Assembly: GCA_963764305.1 (NCBI GenBank)
Contig: CAVXSD010000006.1
Location: 682,001 to 746,000, forward strand
Direction of reading: 5' to 3'
Length of the DNA: 64,000 nucleotides
From: Bog-473 sp963764305
Lineage (GTDB): Bacteria; Actinomycetota; Acidimicrobiia; Acidimicrobiales; RAAP-2
Under the pieces are notes generated by a model. It was not told where the DNA came from. It searched no databases and was given only the letters and a program-made list of their open reading frames with translations. A program made the position numbers and the translations under genes. Numbering within the stretch: the stretch's first letter is position 1; every line of letters starts with the position of its first letter. This document shows, piece by piece, positions 43,682 through 52,296 of the stretch.

Positions 43682-43724
43682 TGTATAGCAAACGAACGTT
43701 GGGGAGGCGAGTGCAGGGCTCCCG

Positions 43725-44393
43725 ATGGGACCGAAGATGACCATCGACGCTCACGCCGAGGACGGCGCGTCAGCGGCCCCGCCGGGCCCGGCCCCCGGGG
43801 AGGGCTCGGCGACCCGGCGGCGGATCCTGCAGATCGCCCTGACGCTGATGTCCCAGCGGGGAGTCGACGGGACGAGCATGCGCGACCTGGCCTCCGCCGC
43901 CGGCCTCAATGTGGCCTCGCTCTACCACTACTTCCCCTCCAAGCGCGATCTCCTCGAGTCGGTGCTGATCGAACAGGGGTTCCTGCCGATCCGACCGGTG
44001 CGCACGGGCGTGGACGGCGCCGACCCCGGCTCGGAAGCCCTGACCCTGGCCCAGCTCCTGGCCGAGATCATGACCTCGATGTTCGAGGTGGAGGACTTCG
44101 TCCGTCTCATGGTGGGCGAGGCCATGCGCGGCGAGGCGACCGCCCGTGCCGTCGGCCTCGACCTGTTCGCCTCGTTCGAGGCCAGCATCGAGGACTGGGT
44201 CAAGCAGAACCGACCCGACCTCGATGCCCCGGGTCCCGGCGCCGCCGCGGTGGCCCGCCTCCTCAGCGCCATGGTGGTGGGCATCTTCATCCAGCACGCC
44301 GCCGACGTGCTCGGCGAGGAGGGGGATGACCTCGCCGCCCTTTCCCTCGGCCGGGCCCGCGAGGCGGCCTCCATCCTCCGACGCCCGGAGTAG
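43725..44393 (+). CDS. TetR-family transcriptional regulator
   Basis: The 222-residue protein has the N-terminal TetR HTH: TRRRILQIALTLMSQRGVDG, then TSMRDLASAAGLNVASLYHY and FPSKRDLLESVL (about residues 30-81). The C-terminal ligand domain is all-helical with no recognisable specificity. Start may be ATG 43725 or 43737. It is the only TetR gene seen in the window, faces the P450 operon and has operator site 6 in its promoter. I infer that it represses itself and the genes with TGAC-N6-GTCA sites, with a CoA ester or substrate as inducer. Its stop overlaps the next gene by one base. Confidence 0.92.
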   Translation: MGPKMTIDAHAEDGASAAPPGPAPGEGSATRRRILQIALTLMSQRGVDGTSMRDLASAAGLNVASLYHYFPSKRDLLESVLIEQGFLPIRPVRTGVDGADPGSEALTLAQLLAEIMTSMFEVEDFVRLMVGEAMRGEATARAVGLDLFASFEASIEDWVKQNRPDLDAPGPGAAAVARLLSAMVVGIFIQHAADVLGEEGDDLAALSLGRAREAASILRRPE

Positions 44394-44899
44394 TGCCCGC
44401 CACCACGCCCACCGACGCGCCGACCGCTGTCGCCTCCGGCGTCTTCACGGTTTCGGCCGAGACGGTCTGGGCCTACCGCCTCGACTTCGCCAACCTGCCG
44501 GACTACAACCCCGACGTCAGCGGTGTGCGGCGCATCGCCGACGGGGAGGCCGACGGTGTGGGCGGCGTGCACGGCCCCGGCGCACGGTACACGTTCGGGT
44601 TGGCCGACCCCCGGCGACCCGGTGTGCACCACCCCGTCGAGTTGTGGACGGTCGACGCCGTCGCGCCGACACTGGTGGCCGCCGGCATGGCGGGCGGCAG
44701 CGAGGCCTACGAGGAGTTCGTGGTGCGCCCGCTCCCCGCCGGCGGGTGCGAGGCCACGCTCACGCTCTGGGTCACGCTGCCCGACGGCCTCCCCGAGGAC
44801 GTGCGCGCCGCCGCCGACGCCGGCAGCCTGGAGCAGATCAGCAAGGAGCTGCGCCTGATGCACGAGGTGCTCGAGGGGCTCGAGGGCGGCGCGGGCTGA
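44393..44899 (+). CDS. SRPBCC-family (polyketide cyclase-like) protein
   Basis: 168 residues with START/Bet v1-type pattern: GVFTVSAETVWAYRLDFANL with PDYNPDVSGVRRIADG, then RYTFGLADPRRPGVHHPVEL, and a long C-terminal helix SLEQISKELRLMHEVLEGLE. The fold binds hydrophobic ligands in a deep cavity; members include cyclases and steroid-binding proteins. The GTG start shares one base with the TetR stop, so it is co-expressed with the regulator and may bind or process the inducing ligand. Confidence 0.75.
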   Translation: MPATTPTDAPTAVASGVFTVSAETVWAYRLDFANLPDYNPDVSGVRRIADGEADGVGGVHGPGARYTFGLADPRRPGVHHPVELWTVDAVAPTLVAAGMAGGSEAYEEFVVRPLPAGGCEATLTLWVTLPDGLPEDVRAAADAGSLEQISKELRLMHEVLEGLEGGAG

Positions 44900-44939
44900 C
44901 AGCCGGTGCGCCGGCGCCGACGTCGGCGCCGACGACGGT

Positions 44940-45371
44940 TCAGTCGGTGTATTGCGCGTCCGCGCCAGTCAGCCGCTCGGCCAGGCCCGCCAGCATCTTG
45001 ACGCCGATGCTCGGCGTCGTCATGAGCATGGAGCGGAACTCCCGGGTATCGAGCACCAGCAGCTCCATCGGCGTCACTGCCACGACGTCGGCCGTGCGGA
45101 TGCCACCGTGGAGCAGCGCCAGCTCCCCGAAGTAATTCCCGGGAACGAAGCGCCGGACCTCCTTGTCGCGCACCCGGCACGAGGCCTTCCCTTCGAGGAC
45201 CAGGAAGAACTCGCGCCCGGGGTGGCCGTTCTCGGTGAGGTAAGCGCCCTCCTCGGCTCCGACCGGCGTGCCGAGCTGGGCGATGGCGCGCAGCTCGCGC
45301 TGCGTGCAGGTCGAGAACAGCGGCACCTTGTGGAGGAGCTCGATCTGCTCCCTGGGGATCCGGCTGCGCAT
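44940..45371 (-). CDS. stand-alone cyclic nucleotide-binding domain protein
   Basis: 143 residues, essentially one CNB/CAP_ED domain: RSRIPREQIELLHKVPLFST, LTENGHPGREFFLVLEGKAS and the phosphate-binding cassette FGELALLHGGIRTADVVAV with the conserved Glu and Arg. No helix-turn-helix or kinase follows. It may sense cAMP and act on a partner protein. The start at 45371 gives the usual N-terminal helix; a longer ORF has no domain upstream. It stands between the SRPBCC gene (convergent) and the ligase gene. Confidence 0.85.
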   Translation of the reverse strand: MRSRIPREQIELLHKVPLFSTCTQRELRAIAQLGTPVGAEEGAYLTENGHPGREFFLVLEGKASCRVRDKEVRRFVPGNYFGELALLHGGIRTADVVAVTPMELLVLDTREFRSMLMTTPSIGVKMLAGLAERLTGADAQYTD

Positions 45372-45498
45372 GAGGACTGCCCCTTCCCACCCAGCTCTCC
45401 AGCAATGGGTGTTGGAGGGAGCGTACTGCCCAACCGCCTCGGCGGCTCGCGCAATCAGCTCCGCGTGATGAACCCGCGGTGATTCTCTGCGGGGACGG

Positions 45499-47121
45499 TC
45501 AGCCGCCGTCGCGCAGGCGCTGCCGCAGCACGAATTTCTGGATCTTCCCCGAAGGGGTGCGCGGCAGCTCGTCGACCGCCCGGAGCTCCTCCGGCCACTT
45601 CTGGCGGGCCAGGCCCGCCGCGGCCAGGTGCGTCCGCACGGCCTCGAGGTCGGGGGGCTCGCTCCCCGGCTGCATGCGGAAGAAGGCACAGCCGTGCTCG
45701 CCGAGCCGCTCGTCGGGCGCCGCCGCCACCGCCACCTCGGCCACGCCCTTCATGTGCGCCAGGAGCTGCTCGACCTCGGCCGCGCTCACGTTCTCGCCGC
45801 CGCGGATGATGATGTCCTTCACGCGGTCCGTGATGGTCAGGAATCCGTCGGCGTCGATCACGCCGACGTCCCCGGTGCGGAACCAGCCCTCCTCGTCGAT
45901 CGCCTCCGCCGACAGGGCCGGATCCGTGTAGCCGGCGAAGCGGTCCGGTCCCCGGCTGAGGATCTCACCGGGCTGGCCGAACGCGACGTCGTGGCCCTCC
46001 TCGTCCACCGTCCGGATCTCGACCCAGTCGAGCGGCCGGCCGTCGGTGTGGATGCGCTTCTCCTTGGCCTCGTCGTGCTGGGACCCCGTCACGGACGGGT
46101 GCTCCGTGGACCCGTACGAGCGAACCAGTGAGATCCCGAGCTCGTCGGCGCGCTCGGCCACTGCGTTGGGGATCGGCGAGCCGCCCAGCCCGACGAAGCG
46201 CATGAGCTCCACGTGCTCGGGGCCGAAGCCGGGGCAGTCGAGCAGGCTGGTGAAGAAGTAGGTGGAGCCACTCCCGGCGGCGATCTGCTCTTCCACCATC
46301 GCGTCGAGGACCGTGGGCGGGTCCCAGCCGTCGATCATGTAGATGGGCCGTCCGCTCACCAGCGGGCAGAGCAGGCCGCCCAGCATCCCGATGGCGTGGC
46401 CGACCGGCGCGCCCACCAGGTTGGGCCGGTCGCGCCCCGCCTGGTGCCCGGACAGCTGCCGGACCTCGCAGCCCAGGGTGCGGTGCGAGTGCACGACCCC
46501 CTTGGGATCCGCCGTGGTGCCCGACGTGTAGCCGATGACCGCCGCGCCGTCCGGGTCCACGTGGGCCGGCCCGCTGATGGGCGCCGCGCCGCGCAGGTCG
46601 TCGAAGGGGACGTCGCCGGAGGAACCGTCCGTCTCGCCCACCACCACGACGTGCTCCAGGTTCGCCAGCCCGGCGCGAATGGTCGCCAGCTCGGCCAGGT
46701 AGTCGCGCTGGCCGATGCGCGACACGATCACGAGCGCGCGGGCCCCGCTCTGGCGCAGGATGAAGCCGACCTCTTTGGGCCCGTAGAAGTGCACGATCGG
46801 CACCAGTGTCACCCCGAGCATGGCGCAGGCGTAGAAGGTGATGGCCGCTTCGACCCAATTGGGCAGCTGGAAGGCTACGACGTCGCCCGGCCCGAGCCCG
46901 AGGGCGCGCAACCCGCCGGCCACGCGCAGCGACTCCTCGTAGACCTCGCCGACGGTCCCGAGGTGGGGGTGGGTGGGCGACCAGATGCGGAAGCGGCGTG
47001 TCGGGTCCTCGAGGAGGGCGTCGCGCAGGAACTCCCCCAGCGTGCGGTCGTCCCAGGCGCCCTCGGCGAGGTAGCGCGCGGCCAGGTCGGGTGGCATCGG
47101 GCGGAGCTCGAAGGTGGTCAT
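45499..47121 (-). CDS. AMP-dependent acyl-CoA ligase
   Basis: 540 residues: P-loop VIGYTSGTTADPKGVVHSHR, AMP motif VRSYGSTEHPSVTG, hinge WFRTGDVGVIDADGFLTITD, then RVKDIIIRGGENVSAAEVEQ and the C-terminal Lys in LPRTPSGKIQKFVLRQRL. The N-terminal 45 residues (LRPMPPDLAARYLAEGAWDD) resemble the cyclohexanecarboxylate-CoA-ligase-like branch. The start ATG overlaps the stop of the class-A dehydrogenase gene by four bases, so they are co-translated from site 7. Confidence 0.92.
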   Translation of the reverse strand: MTTFELRPMPPDLAARYLAEGAWDDRTLGEFLRDALLEDPTRRFRIWSPTHPHLGTVGEVYEESLRVAGGLRALGLGPGDVVAFQLPNWVEAAITFYACAMLGVTLVPIVHFYGPKEVGFILRQSGARALVIVSRIGQRDYLAELATIRAGLANLEHVVVVGETDGSSGDVPFDDLRGAAPISGPAHVDPDGAAVIGYTSGTTADPKGVVHSHRTLGCEVRQLSGHQAGRDRPNLVGAPVGHAIGMLGGLLCPLVSGRPIYMIDGWDPPTVLDAMVEEQIAAGSGSTYFFTSLLDCPGFGPEHVELMRFVGLGGSPIPNAVAERADELGISLVRSYGSTEHPSVTGSQHDEAKEKRIHTDGRPLDWVEIRTVDEEGHDVAFGQPGEILSRGPDRFAGYTDPALSAEAIDEEGWFRTGDVGVIDADGFLTITDRVKDIIIRGGENVSAAEVEQLLAHMKGVAEVAVAAAPDERLGEHGCAFFRMQPGSEPPDLEAVRTHLAAAGLARQKWPEELRAVDELPRTPSGKIQKFVLRQRLRDGG

Positions 47122-48212
47122 GCCGACTCGATGAACAGCGTGGCCAGCCGGTGGCGCTGCGCGCCGGCGCCGCCCGAGAGGAGCTCGTTCTGCTTCACAC
47201 GCTTGAAGAGGAAGTGGGCGTCGTTGGCCCAGGTGAACCCGACACCGCCGTGCAGCTGGATGTCGTCACCGGTCACGCGCACCCCGGCCTCGGCGGCGTA
47301 GGAGGCGGCCATGGCCGCCGCCTGTCCCCGCTCGTGCGACTCCGTGTCCGACGCCCAGGCGGCGAACTGGAAGCCGGCGCGGGCCATCTCGACCTGCTGG
47401 TACATCTCGACCAGGCGATGGCGCACCGACTGGTACGTGGCGACCGGCTTGTCGAAGACGATCCGTTCCGAGGTGTAGACGATCGCCTCGGCCAGGGCCC
47501 GATCGGCGGCACCGACCGTCTCCGCAGCCAACGCGACGGCGATGTCGTCCTGGACCCGCTGCCACAACCCTGTCTGGTTGCCGGACGGTCCGAGGGGGAG
47601 GACGGGCGTGTCGCTGAGGACGAGCCGGGCCAGCTTTCGCGTGGGGTCGAGCGAGGGGACGAGCGCACCGGCGGGGGGCTCGAGCAGGTAGGCGCGCAGC
47701 CCTTCCTCGCTGCCGGCCACGACGATGGCCCAGTCCGCCGTGTGCCCGTCGACCACGACCGGCTTCTCGCCGGTGAGGACCCACTGGGCCCCCTTGCGTC
47801 GTGCCCTCGTGCGCACCGTGTGCACGGGCTCCCCGTGACCCTGCTCGCCCAGCGCCACGGTGCCGCGGCGGACACCCGAGGCCAGATCACCCAGCAGCTC
47901 GGTCGCGCCGAGGGCGCGCGCGGCCAGCGTGGCGGCGACGGCTGACGAGAAGAACGGACCGGGCAGTGGCCGGCGGCCCATCTGCTCGAGGACGACACAC
48001 ATCTCGAGCAGGCCGGCCCCGCTGCCGCCGTGGTCCTCGGACACCAGCAGGCCCGTCCATCCCAGCCCGACCAGCGTCGACCACAGGGACGGCGTGATGC
48101 CGTCCTCGTCGTCGGCCAGCAGGCGCACCACGGCGGGCCCGCACTCGCGCTCGAGCGCGGCGCGCGCCACATCCTGTAGTGCGCGCTGCTCGTCGTCGTA
48201 CGTGAAGTCCAC
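47118..48212 (-). CDS. acyl-CoA dehydrogenase, class A
   Basis: 364 residues: MDFTYDDEQRALQDVARAAL, LGWTGLLVSEDHGGSGAGLL, then AIVYTSERIVFDKPVATYQS and IQLHGGVGFTWANDAHFLFK at the C-terminus. As in the class-A gene at 30838, the central flavin/substrate motif is poorly kept, which suggests a subunit that completes another chain's site. The class-B gene at 48307 is divergent, sharing operator site 7. It overlaps the ligase by ATGA. Confidence 0.88.
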   Translation of the reverse strand: MDFTYDDEQRALQDVARAALERECGPAVVRLLADDEDGITPSLWSTLVGLGWTGLLVSEDHGGSGAGLLEMCVVLEQMGRRPLPGPFFSSAVAATLAARALGATELLGDLASGVRRGTVALGEQGHGEPVHTVRTRARRKGAQWVLTGEKPVVVDGHTADWAIVVAGSEEGLRAYLLEPPAGALVPSLDPTRKLARLVLSDTPVLPLGPSGNQTGLWQRVQDDIAVALAAETVGAADRALAEAIVYTSERIVFDKPVATYQSVRHRLVEMYQQVEMARAGFQFAAWASDTESHERGQAAAMAASYAAEAGVRVTGDDIQLHGGVGFTWANDAHFLFKRVKQNELLSGGAGAQRHRLATLFIESA

Positions 48213-48262
48213 GGCCTCCCCTACGCCTCGCTCCTACGCCTCGTTCACCGCGCGCCATTCCC

Positions 48263-48276
48263 TGACGCTGGCGTCA
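48263..48276. promoter_or_regulatory. palindromic operator TGAC-N6-GTCA, site 7
   Basis: TGACGCTGGCGTCA lies 50 bp before the class-A dehydrogenase start (minus) and 30 bp before the class-B dehydrogenase GTG at 48307 (plus). Confidence 0.6.
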
Positions 48277-48306
48277 GAGTACACGGTGGTCGGGTAGCCT
48301 TCCCCC

Positions 48307-49524
48307 GTGGATTTTGCCCTTGCTCCCGAGGACGAGAAGTTCCGCGACGAGCTGCGCGCCTGGCTCGACGAGCACCTGCCGCCCTTCCTGGAGGCCGAGT
48401 CGCTCGGCGACGACGCCAGCCTCTCGGGCGAGGCCAGCCAACAGCGGCGCCAAAAGTGGCAGCGCATGCTGCACGAGGGCGGATGGGCCGCAATCCACTG
48501 GGGCCCCGAGTACGCCCAGGGTCGCACCATCAACGCCATGCAGCGCCTCCTCTACTCCGAGGTGATGGCCGAGTACCGCACCCCGGGGATGTTCAACACG
48601 AACGGCATCTGGCAGATCGGGCCGATGATCATCGCCTGGGGCACCGAGGAGCAGAAGGCACAGTGGCTGCCCTCGATCCTCGAGGCCGAGGAGCACTGGT
48701 GCCAGGGCTTCAGCGAGCCCATGGCGGGCAACGACCTGGCCAACCTGCGCACCACCGCCATCTACGACCCCGACAGCGACGAGTACGTCGTCAACGGCTC
48801 GAAGATCTGGATCTCGTCCGCGCACCTGGCCACCTGGGGGCTCTTCCTGCTGCGGACCGACCCGACCGCCATCGAGCGCGGCAAGAAACACGAGGGGATC
48901 ACGGCCTTCATCCTCAACCTCAAGACGCCGGGCATCGAGGTCCGGCCGATCCGGGACATGGCGGGCGAGGAGCTCTTCAACGAGATCTTCTTCACCGATG
49001 TGCGCATCCCGGCCCGGTGGCGCCTGGGCGACGAGGGCGCGGGCTGGATGGTGGCCATGGGGACCCTCGGCTACGAGCGCGTCGGCATCGCCTCGCAGAT
49101 CGCCATCCTGGCCGCCGACCTGCGCGCCATGGTGGCGGCCGCCCGCAGCGTGAACCCGGGCGCGCTCGAGGACCCGTCGCTGCGGGACCGCATCGCCAGG
49201 GTGTGGACCGAGATCGAGCTGGCGCGCCTCCTCTCGCTGCGGGCGCTGTCGAAGATCATGAAGGGCGAGAAGAACTGGCCCGAGGTGCCCTTCGCCAAGC
49301 TCTCGTGGTCCTCCATGGCGCAGACGTTGGCCGAGCTCGCCGTCGACCTGCTCGGCCCGGCCGGCGCCCTCGCCCGCGGCGGCCCCGACGCGGTCGACCG
49401 GGGCAAGTGGACCCGCCTGTACGCCTTCCAGCGTTACTCGACCATCGGCGGCGGCTCCACCGAGATCCAGAAGAACATCATCGCCGACCGGGCCATCGCC
49501 ATGCCCGGCACGTCGCGCGCTTGA
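48307..49524 (+). CDS. acyl-CoA dehydrogenase, class B
   Basis: 405 residues, GTG start (MDFALAPEDEKFRDELRAWL). It has WAAIHWGPEYAQGRTINAMQ, HWCQGFSEPMAGNDLANLRT, VVNGSKIWISSAHLATWGLF, ELFNEIFFTDVRIPARW and the C-terminal YSTIGGGSTEIQKNIIADRA. It should supply the FAD contacts missing in the divergent class-A protein at 47118, the two making one heteromeric dehydrogenase as in mycobacterial FadE28-FadE29. Confidence 0.9.
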   Translation: MDFALAPEDEKFRDELRAWLDEHLPPFLEAESLGDDASLSGEASQQRRQKWQRMLHEGGWAAIHWGPEYAQGRTINAMQRLLYSEVMAEYRTPGMFNTNGIWQIGPMIIAWGTEEQKAQWLPSILEAEEHWCQGFSEPMAGNDLANLRTTAIYDPDSDEYVVNGSKIWISSAHLATWGLFLLRTDPTAIERGKKHEGITAFILNLKTPGIEVRPIRDMAGEELFNEIFFTDVRIPARWRLGDEGAGWMVAMGTLGYERVGIASQIAILAADLRAMVAAARSVNPGALEDPSLRDRIARVWTEIELARLLSLRALSKIMKGEKNWPEVPFAKLSWSSMAQTLAELAVDLLGPAGALARGGPDAVDRGKWTRLYAFQRYSTIGGGSTEIQKNIIADRAIAMPGTSRA

Positions 49525-49664
49525 GCTCCGATCTTCTTTGGTTCTGGCCGGCGACGCTATGCACGAGCCACGGTGCGTCCCCCCGGCAACCAAGGAGGGT
49601 TCCCGGGTGTATGTGGATAGGTACGCGCACTTGAGTGTGCCCACGCGGCCCCGGTCGTGAGCCC

Positions 49665-51182
49665 ATGACCGCCGACCCCCGTTCGGCCTGCATCATCGGC
49701 GTCGCCCGCCACACCTGGCACCCTTTCGACGTTGGCATCGCGAGCGAGCCCGCGCCCGAGCCCCTGGACATGTGGGAGCGGACGGCCCGGGATGCGGCAG
49801 ACGACGCCGACACGAACGACGCGACCGCCATTCTCCACGGCCTTCAGAGCATCGACGTCGTCTACTCACAGTCCTGGCAGTACGACGACCCAGTGGCGAG
49901 ACTGGCCGAGCGGCTCGGTGCCGCACCCCGGCGACGGCACTATTCGGGCATCGGCGGGTCGGTACCCCACGTGCGTGCCGCCGAGGTGGCACAAGAGGTC
50001 AGGGCAGGTCGCCTCGACCTCGCACTCATCACCGGCGCGGAGGCACTGGCCACCGTCCGCCGCCTCAAGAAGGCCGGTGAACGCCCGCAGTGGTCGTACA
50101 AGCCAGCGGAGAAGCAGCCCTTCCCCATGGATATGGACTTCGACCCCTCCGAGATCAGCCACTCGGTCTTCGAGGCCTACCTGACCTTCGCCCTCTTCGA
50201 CAACGCCCGGCGGGCCCATGGCGGATGGGCCCTCGACGACCACCGCGCCGCGCTGGGGCGGGTCATGGCACCCATGACCGAAGTCGCCGCACGGAGTCCG
50301 CACGCGTGGTTCCCCGTGGCGCGCACCGCGGACGAGATCGTCACGCCGACGCCGGACAACCGCATGGTCGCCTACCCCTACACGAAGCTGATGACCGCGA
50401 TCATGGATGTCGACATGGCGGCGGCCCTGGTGCTGGCCAGCGCCGAGAAGGCCGACGCGCTGGGGGTGCCCGAAGAACGGCGGGTCTACCTGCGCGGCTG
50501 GGGCTACGCCGAAGACCCCGTCCACGTCGCCGGGCATCCCGAGCTGTGGCGCTCCCCCGCCATGGCGGCCGCGGCCGCGGCCGCGTTGGACGGTGCGGGC
50601 ATCGGCACCGACGACGTCGCCCACCTCGACCTCTACTCCTGCTTCGCCAGCTCCGTGTGCTTCGCCCTCGACGCGCTCGGCATCGGCGACGACGATCCGC
50701 GGGCGTCGGAGGTGACGCAGACGGGCGGACTCCCCTACCACGGGGGGCCCGGCTCCAACTACATGACGCACTCGCTGGCGGCCATGGTCTCGACGCTGCG
50801 CGAGGACCCGGGGACGTACGGCGTCGTGAGCGGCGTCGGCATGCACATGCAGAAGCACGCGTATGGGGTGTGGTCGACCGCGCCGGGAGCGGGGGTGGTC
50901 GCCGATCCCGCGCCCTACGTCGCGACGGCGCCGGCCGTGGGGATCGTCGGCTCGCCAGAAGCCGGGACCATGGCCACGGTGGCGACGTACTCGGTGCTGC
51001 ACGGGCGCGCCGGCGAGGCCCAACGCGCTCTCCTGGTCTGTGACGTTGCCCCCGGGATGCGTTGTTACGCCGAGCTCGACGGCGGGGTGGCCGCCCTCGA
51101 ATCGGCTGAGCGGGACGAACTCATCGGTTGCGCCGTCAGCCTCACTCCCCGCGACGGGGTCAATGTCGCGTCGCTTCCGTAG
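49665..51182 (+). CDS. acetyl-CoA acetyltransferase-like (thiolase superfamily) protein
   Basis: 505 residues, longer than the other thiolase-like genes here. It has SACIIGVARHTWHPFDVGIA, SGIGGSVPHVRAAEVAQEVR, LALITGAEALATVRRLKKAG, LYSCFASSVCFALDALGIGD, THSLAAMVSTLREDPG and VVSGVGMHMQKHAYGVWS. The usual nucleophile position reads GIGGSVPHVRAA without Cys. The C-terminal 90 residues (EAGTMATVATYSVLHGRAGE) form an OB-like extension seen in the acetyl-CoA acetyltransferase relatives of actinomycetes. The start at 49665 fits the family; there is no operator site nearby. Confidence 0.85.
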   Translation: MTADPRSACIIGVARHTWHPFDVGIASEPAPEPLDMWERTARDAADDADTNDATAILHGLQSIDVVYSQSWQYDDPVARLAERLGAAPRRRHYSGIGGSVPHVRAAEVAQEVRAGRLDLALITGAEALATVRRLKKAGERPQWSYKPAEKQPFPMDMDFDPSEISHSVFEAYLTFALFDNARRAHGGWALDDHRAALGRVMAPMTEVAARSPHAWFPVARTADEIVTPTPDNRMVAYPYTKLMTAIMDVDMAAALVLASAEKADALGVPEERRVYLRGWGYAEDPVHVAGHPELWRSPAMAAAAAAALDGAGIGTDDVAHLDLYSCFASSVCFALDALGIGDDDPRASEVTQTGGLPYHGGPGSNYMTHSLAAMVSTLREDPGTYGVVSGVGMHMQKHAYGVWSTAPGAGVVADPAPYVATAPAVGIVGSPEAGTMATVATYSVLHGRAGEAQRALLVCDVAPGMRCYAELDGGVAALESAERDELIGCAVSLTPRDGVNVASLP

Positions 51183-51235
51183 GAAGGGAGCGGGCGGCCC
51201 AGCCGGAGTGAGTCGCTCAGTCTGACTGAGCGGAA

Positions 51236-52296
51236 TCAGCCGGCGGCCTTGTTGCTGTTGCCGCTGTTGCCGCTGTTGCCGTGTTGCGGCGGTGTTGCCG
51301 GTGCCAGCGGTGTTGTCAGCGCCGGCGGTGCTGCCAGTGCTCCGGGTCGTGTTGCCGGGGTTGGCCGGTGCCGAGCCGCCGTTCCGGCACGCCGAGGTCG
51401 GCCCAGAGGAGCCCGAGGTCGACGAGGGAGCGGGCTCCGACAGGCACCCGCCGGGCGCCACTTTCGGCGCTGAGACAAAGGGCTGAGAGGTCGTACCGGA
51501 CGCCGTCGTGATCTGCGCCGACGTCACATCGGTGCTGCCGGGCCACCAGGCGACCAGCCACCCGTCCGCCACCGTCGCCACGACCTGTTGACCGTCCTGC
51601 CGTACAAGGGTGACGCCGGTGACACCCGGGGCGGTCCGCCCATCCAGCAACGTGTACGGGCCATCAACCGACGTGGTCAGATGAGTCTGCACCACCTGCT
51701 GTAGGTCGCCTGTAGTCGTCCGCTCGCTCACGCTGACGCTGGAGGGGCCATCGGCAGCGCCCTGACCGCTGCCGGAAACCGCACCGCCCGCCCCCGACTG
51801 GACGGAGACGGACCCCGACGACGCACCACCCTGGCCGCTGGATGAGATCTGGTTCACCTCGGTGAAGGACGAACCGGTGAAGCAGGCGGCGTAGGCACCA
51901 TCGTCTTGGAAGAGGGCGACCGTGAACGGGCCGCGCACGTCGGTCAACACGTTCTGCCAGGCGCCCGACCCGAGCCCAGCACCCTGTGGCCCAGCGGGCG
52001 TAGAGGAGAGCCGGCTCTGGCAGCTCGCGACTGCTTCGGGCGAGGGCGCGGGTGCCGACGTCGGTGTCGCGCTCCATCCGGCGTACGCGGCCGGAGCGCT
52101 CCCGAGCACCACCACGGACAGGACGGTCCCGGCGGGTGGCGGCGCCGGCGAGGACGCCGACCGCCGCCGGTGCCCGTAGACGCCGATCACGCGGCCGGTA
52201 GTCAAGGCTGCGCAGGCGGTCCGCCGCCGCTGGGGGGAGGGCGGCGGCCCGCGCCGCGAACGCCTCGGTCAACTCTGCTTCGAACTCCGTCTTCAT
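51236..52296 (-). pseudogene. membrane-anchored protein linked to the sigma factor, two frameshifts
   Basis: It starts MKTEFEAELTEAFAARAAAL, then PPAAADRLRSLDYRPRDRRL, overlapping the sigma gene stop by ATGA. One extra C near 52137 breaks the frame; restored, it continues AGTVLSVVVLGSAPAAYAGW (a membrane anchor), then an outer domain with GAWQNVLTDVRGPFTVALFQ, DDGAYAACFTGSSFTEVNQI, DGWLVAWWPGSTDVTSAQIT. Near 51290 a second shift leads to a low-complexity tail with GNSGNSGNSNKAAG and a stop. The gene order suggests a role in controlling the sigma factor, but no zinc-binding anti-sigma motif is visible. The total would be about 350 residues. Confidence 0.6.

Noticed and set aside
51608..51640. 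TGACGCCGGTGACA as another regulon site
   Set aside because: The right half is not GTCA and it lies inside a coding region.
49866..52205. A 779-codon minus-strand frame
   Set aside because: It runs antisense through the thiolase-like gene and becomes protein-like only above 51290, where it belongs to the frameshifted sigma-linked gene.
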